From positions 1 through 5,428 of the forward strand of contig CAAGDG010000131.1 of NCBI GenBank assembly GCA_900768515.1: a DNA stretch of 5,428 nt, given 5' to 3'. Numbering within the stretch: the first letter of the stretch is position 1; each line of letters starts with the position of its first letter. The notes beneath the pieces are model-generated. The model had not been told where the DNA came from. It searched no databases and worked only from the letters and a program-made list of their open reading frames with translations. The translations under genes were made by a program, and so were the position numbers. Positions 1 to 5,428 of this stretch are shown piece after piece. Origin of the DNA: Lentisphaeria bacterium. Lineage in GTDB: Bacteria > Verrucomicrobiota > Lentisphaeria > Victivallales > Victivallaceae.

Positions 1-1961
1 CCTGGACCGTGGACCGGTCGACTCTGGTGCCCGACGAATCGCTGACCATCGAACAGGGGGCCGTCGCTCCCTGGAATTCATTGATGTGGTCGCTGATGGT
101 CGACGTCTGCCGGGCGATGGGGGTGCGCACCGATGTTCCGTTTTCGGAACTGACCGCGGAGGAGAAGCGGATTGTCTACGAAGGTCCGGCGGTGAAGAAG
201 CACATCTTCTACAAATCCAGGAGCACCGGGACGGCCGGGGAACTCGACTTCACCTATTACAATGCGACCTACACGGTCGAAAACGCGCTGGCGAAGGTCA
301 AGGATGAGTCCGGAATGAAACGGGTGGAGAAGTTCCTCCGCCGGGAGCGCTGCCCGGAGTGCGGCGGTTCCCGGCTCTCCGCGGCGGCGCGGGCGCCGAA
401 GCTGCGCGGAATCTCCCTCGACGAGGTCTGCGCGATGACACTGGGGGAGCTGGTCCGCTGGGTGGATCTGGTGCCGGAAACGCTGCCGGAGAAGATGCGC
501 CCGATGGCGGAGAGCATCTGCGACTCCTTCCGGGAGGCCTCCCGGCGGCTGCTCGACCTCGGCCTCGGATATCTGACGCTCGACCGGGCCGCTTCGACGC
601 TCTCCACCGGGGAGCGGCAGCGGATGCAGCTCGCCCGCGCCGTCCGGAACCGTTCCACCGGAGTACTGTACGTGCTCGATGAACCCTCCATCGGGCTGCA
701 CCCGTTCAACATCGTCGGATTGACCGGCGTCATGCGTGATCTGATCGCGGACGGAAACTCCGTGGTTCTGGTCGATCATGACACCCGGATTCTCGCGGAG
801 GCGGACTGGATTGTGGAAATGGGGCCGGGCGCGGGAACCGCCGGCGGCCGTGTTGTCGCCGAAGGGAGCGTCTCCGACCTCGCGAAGAATCCCGCATCCC
901 GGATCGGACCGTTTCTCGCGGAACCATCCGGCGCGGAAACCCGCGCTCCTCTCGCCGCTTCCGAACTTTTCTCATACGGCAAAATTCATCTCGCCACCGC
1001 GGCGATTCATACGGTCAAGCCGCTGGAAGTCGACTTCCCGAAGGGGAGGCTGACGGTGGTGACCGGGGTCTCCGGATCCGGCAAAACGACGCTGATTCTC
1101 GAGAGCCTGATTCCCGGTCTGGAGGCCGCGATCGCCGGAAGGAAAGCGCCGGAACATGTCGTGAAGGTGGAACCGGGCGGCATCCGGCAGGTCAAGCTGA
1201 TCGACGCCACGCCGATCGGCATCAACGTGCGTTCCACCGTGGCGACCTACGCCGATGTGCACGACGAATTGCGCAAGATCTACGCGAAGACGCCCGATGC
1301 CCGGCGCGCGGGCTGCCGGGCCGGCGATTTTTCCTACAATACCGGAAAACTGCGCTGTCCGGAGTGCGACGGGACCGGGGTGGTCAGTCTGGATGTGCAG
1401 TTCCTGCCTGACGTGGAGATTCCCTGTCCGGCGTGCCGTGGCTCGCGCTACGCCAAGGAGGCGGCCGCCATCCGTTACCGGAACGAGGCGGGGGTGGAAC
1501 GCTCTCTGCCCGAACTGATGGATATGGAGATCGATTCCGCCCTCGAATTCTGTTCCGGCCTGAAGATCGTTCGGCGGCGGCTGGAGGTGCTGCAGGATCT
1601 GGGGCTGGGCTATTTGACGCTCGGCGAGGAGACTCCGAGTCTTTCCGGAGGAGAGGCGCAGCGTCTGAAGCTCTCCGGCGAGATGGGAAAGACGCAGTCG
1701 GAGTGTCTCTTCATCTTCGACGAACCGACCATCGGACTGCATCCGCTCGATGTCCGGACGCTGCTCGGCGTCTTTCGAAGTCTTCTGGAAAAAGGGGCGA
1801 CCATCATTGTGATCGAGCACGATCTCGATGTGATCCGCAGCGCCGACTACGTCGTCGACATGGGGCCCGGCGGCGGAGAGGAGGGGGGCCGGATCGTCGC
1901 GACAGGCACTCCCGGAGAGATCCGGCAGGCGCCGGAGAGTCGGACCGGCCGCTACCTGTGA
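1..1961 (+). CDS. uvrA: UvrA-family excinuclease subunit A paralog (5' end cut off by window)
   Basis: UvrA proteins are cytoplasmic double ABC ATPases that scan DNA for damage and load UvrB in nucleotide excision repair. The frame is open to the left edge. The GTG at 9 is an internal Val, because the residues before it (W-T) and after it align with UvrA's insertion domain, so about 290 residues of a normal ~940 are probably missing. Visible in order: insertion domain with 'GAVAPW' (about 57-83); CPEC (351-362), the second half of the first zinc site; first ABC signature LSTGERQR (600-623); Walker B/D-loop LDEPSIGLH (675-701); H-loop His (777-779); second Walker A GVSGSGKT (1065-1088); C4 zinc finger C-x2-C-x19-C-x2-C (1356-1436); second signature LSGGEAQR (1641-1664); Walker B FDEPTIGLH (1716-1742); H-loop IEHD (1812-1823). 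Two motifs depart from the housekeeping protein: LSTGE for LSGGE, and IDATPIGINVRST where UvrA usually has DQSPIGRTPRSN. I therefore read it as a divergent UvrA paralog rather than the main repair gene. Whether it keeps the UvrB-binding domain cannot be seen. Confidence 0.93.
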   Translation, partial: WTVDRSTLVPDESLTIEQGAVAPWNSLMWSLMVDVCRAMGVRTDVPFSELTAEEKRIVYEGPAVKKHIFYKSRSTGTAGELDFTYYNATYTVENALAKVKDESGMKRVEKFLRRERCPECGGSRLSAAARAPKLRGISLDEVCAMTLGELVRWVDLVPETLPEKMRPMAESICDSFREASRRLLDLGLGYLTLDRAASTLSTGERQRMQLARAVRNRSTGVLYVLDEPSIGLHPFNIVGLTGVMRDLIADGNSVVLVDHDTRILAEADWIVEMGPGAGTAGGRVVAEGSVSDLAKNPASRIGPFLAEPSGAETRAPLAASELFSYGKIHLATAAIHTVKPLEVDFPKGRLTVVTGVSGSGKTTLILESLIPGLEAAIAGRKAPEHVVKVEPGGIRQVKLIDATPIGINVRSTVATYADVHDELRKIYAKTPDARRAGCRAGDFSYNTGKLRCPECDGTGVVSLDVQFLPDVEIPCPACRGSRYAKEAAAIRYRNEAGVERSLPELMDMEIDSALEFCSGLKIVRRRLEVLQDLGLGYLTLGEETPSLSGGEAQRLKLSGEMGKTQSECLFIFDEPTIGLHPLDVRTLLGVFRSLLEKGATIIVIEHDLDVIRSADYVVDMGPGGGEEGGRIVATGTPGEIRQAPESRTGRYL

Positions 1962-2021
1962 TTCCTCCATCGGGGGCACCGGGAATCGCTTCCGGTTGTC
2001 TTCCTGCCTTTTTCCGGCATG

Positions 2022-2060
2022 AAAAAATCCCGTCCCGGAATTCCGGGGCGGGATTCTTTT
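2022..2060. terminator. Bidirectional intrinsic terminator between convergent genes
   Basis: An inverted repeat with 15-base arms (2026-2040 and 2041-2055) is centred on GGAATTCC. Only one of the 15 pairs is imperfect: T2033 opposite G2048. In practice the central AATT would form the loop. An A6 run (2022-2027) lies on the left and TTCTTTT (2054-2060) on the right, so a GC-rich hairpin followed by a U-rich tail forms in RNA from either strand. In the rightward (uvrA) transcript the odd pair is a tolerated G-U, but the U-tract is interrupted by C2056. In the leftward (nifJ) transcript it becomes an A-C mismatch, but the tail is a clean U6. It lies 60 bases past the uvrA stop and about 23 bases past the nifJ stop, as expected for a terminator shared by both genes. 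Confidence 0.9.
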
Positions 2061-2082
2061 GAAATATTCCGTCTGAGCGGAA

Positions 2083-5428
<3,346 letters not shown>

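Noticed and set aside
9..11. GTG as a possible start of the uvrA-like gene
   Set aside because: The codons before it continue conserved UvrA sequence and it would remove the whole first Walker A region. The gene simply begins before the window.
78..779. Open frame of 233 codons on the - strand opposite the 5' part of the uvrA fragment
   Set aside because: It is antisense to the UvrA insertion domain and first ATPase half, has low-complexity composition and no domain.
972..1979. Long open frame (335 codons) on the - strand opposite the 3' half of uvrA
   Set aside because: It lies wholly antisense to strongly conserved UvrA motifs. Its translation is rich in Arg, Gly, His and Pro with no recognisable domain, as expected of a GC-rich shadow frame.
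1433..2062. Open frame of 209 codons on the + strand overlapping the end of uvrA and the terminator
   Set aside because: It is a +1 shadow of uvrA that runs through the terminator hairpin. Its Arg/Ala-rich translation resembles no protein I know.

Overview
The window is GC-rich and densely coding. It holds two long genes that point at each other, both cut by the window edges, with a 121-base gap between them. The sequence suggests a strictly or mainly anaerobic bacterium, because one gene is a large single-chain pyruvate:ferredoxin oxidoreductase. The high GC, the anaerobic enzyme and the divergent UvrA-type paralog would fit several anaerobic gut lineages (for example Lentisphaerae/Verrucomicrobia-type or Clostridia-type bacteria). 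I cannot assign a lineage from the sequence alone.

Layout. Positions 1-1961 (+ strand) carry the C-terminal two thirds of a UvrA-family double ABC ATPase. Both nucleotide-binding sites and the large C4 zinc finger are visible, but the N-terminal part, including any UvrB-binding domain, lies before the window. Positions 1962-2082 form the convergent intergenic region, dominated by a long, almost perfect inverted repeat with an A-run on one side and a T-run on the other. This is a shared bidirectional terminator. Positions 2083-5428 (- strand) carry nearly all of a pyruvate:ferredoxin (flavodoxin) oxidoreductase (NifJ/PFOR type), lacking only about 60 N-terminal residues beyond the right edge.

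The genes do not look functionally linked. One belongs to the DNA-repair or DNA-binding ABC ATPase family, the other to central anaerobic carbon metabolism. They run in opposite directions and share only the terminator. No mobile element, tRNA, rRNA, CRISPR array or promoter is visible, and both start regions are outside the window. I found no convincing undescribed system. The points most worth a second look are the variant ATPase motifs of the UvrA paralog and the two-way terminator.
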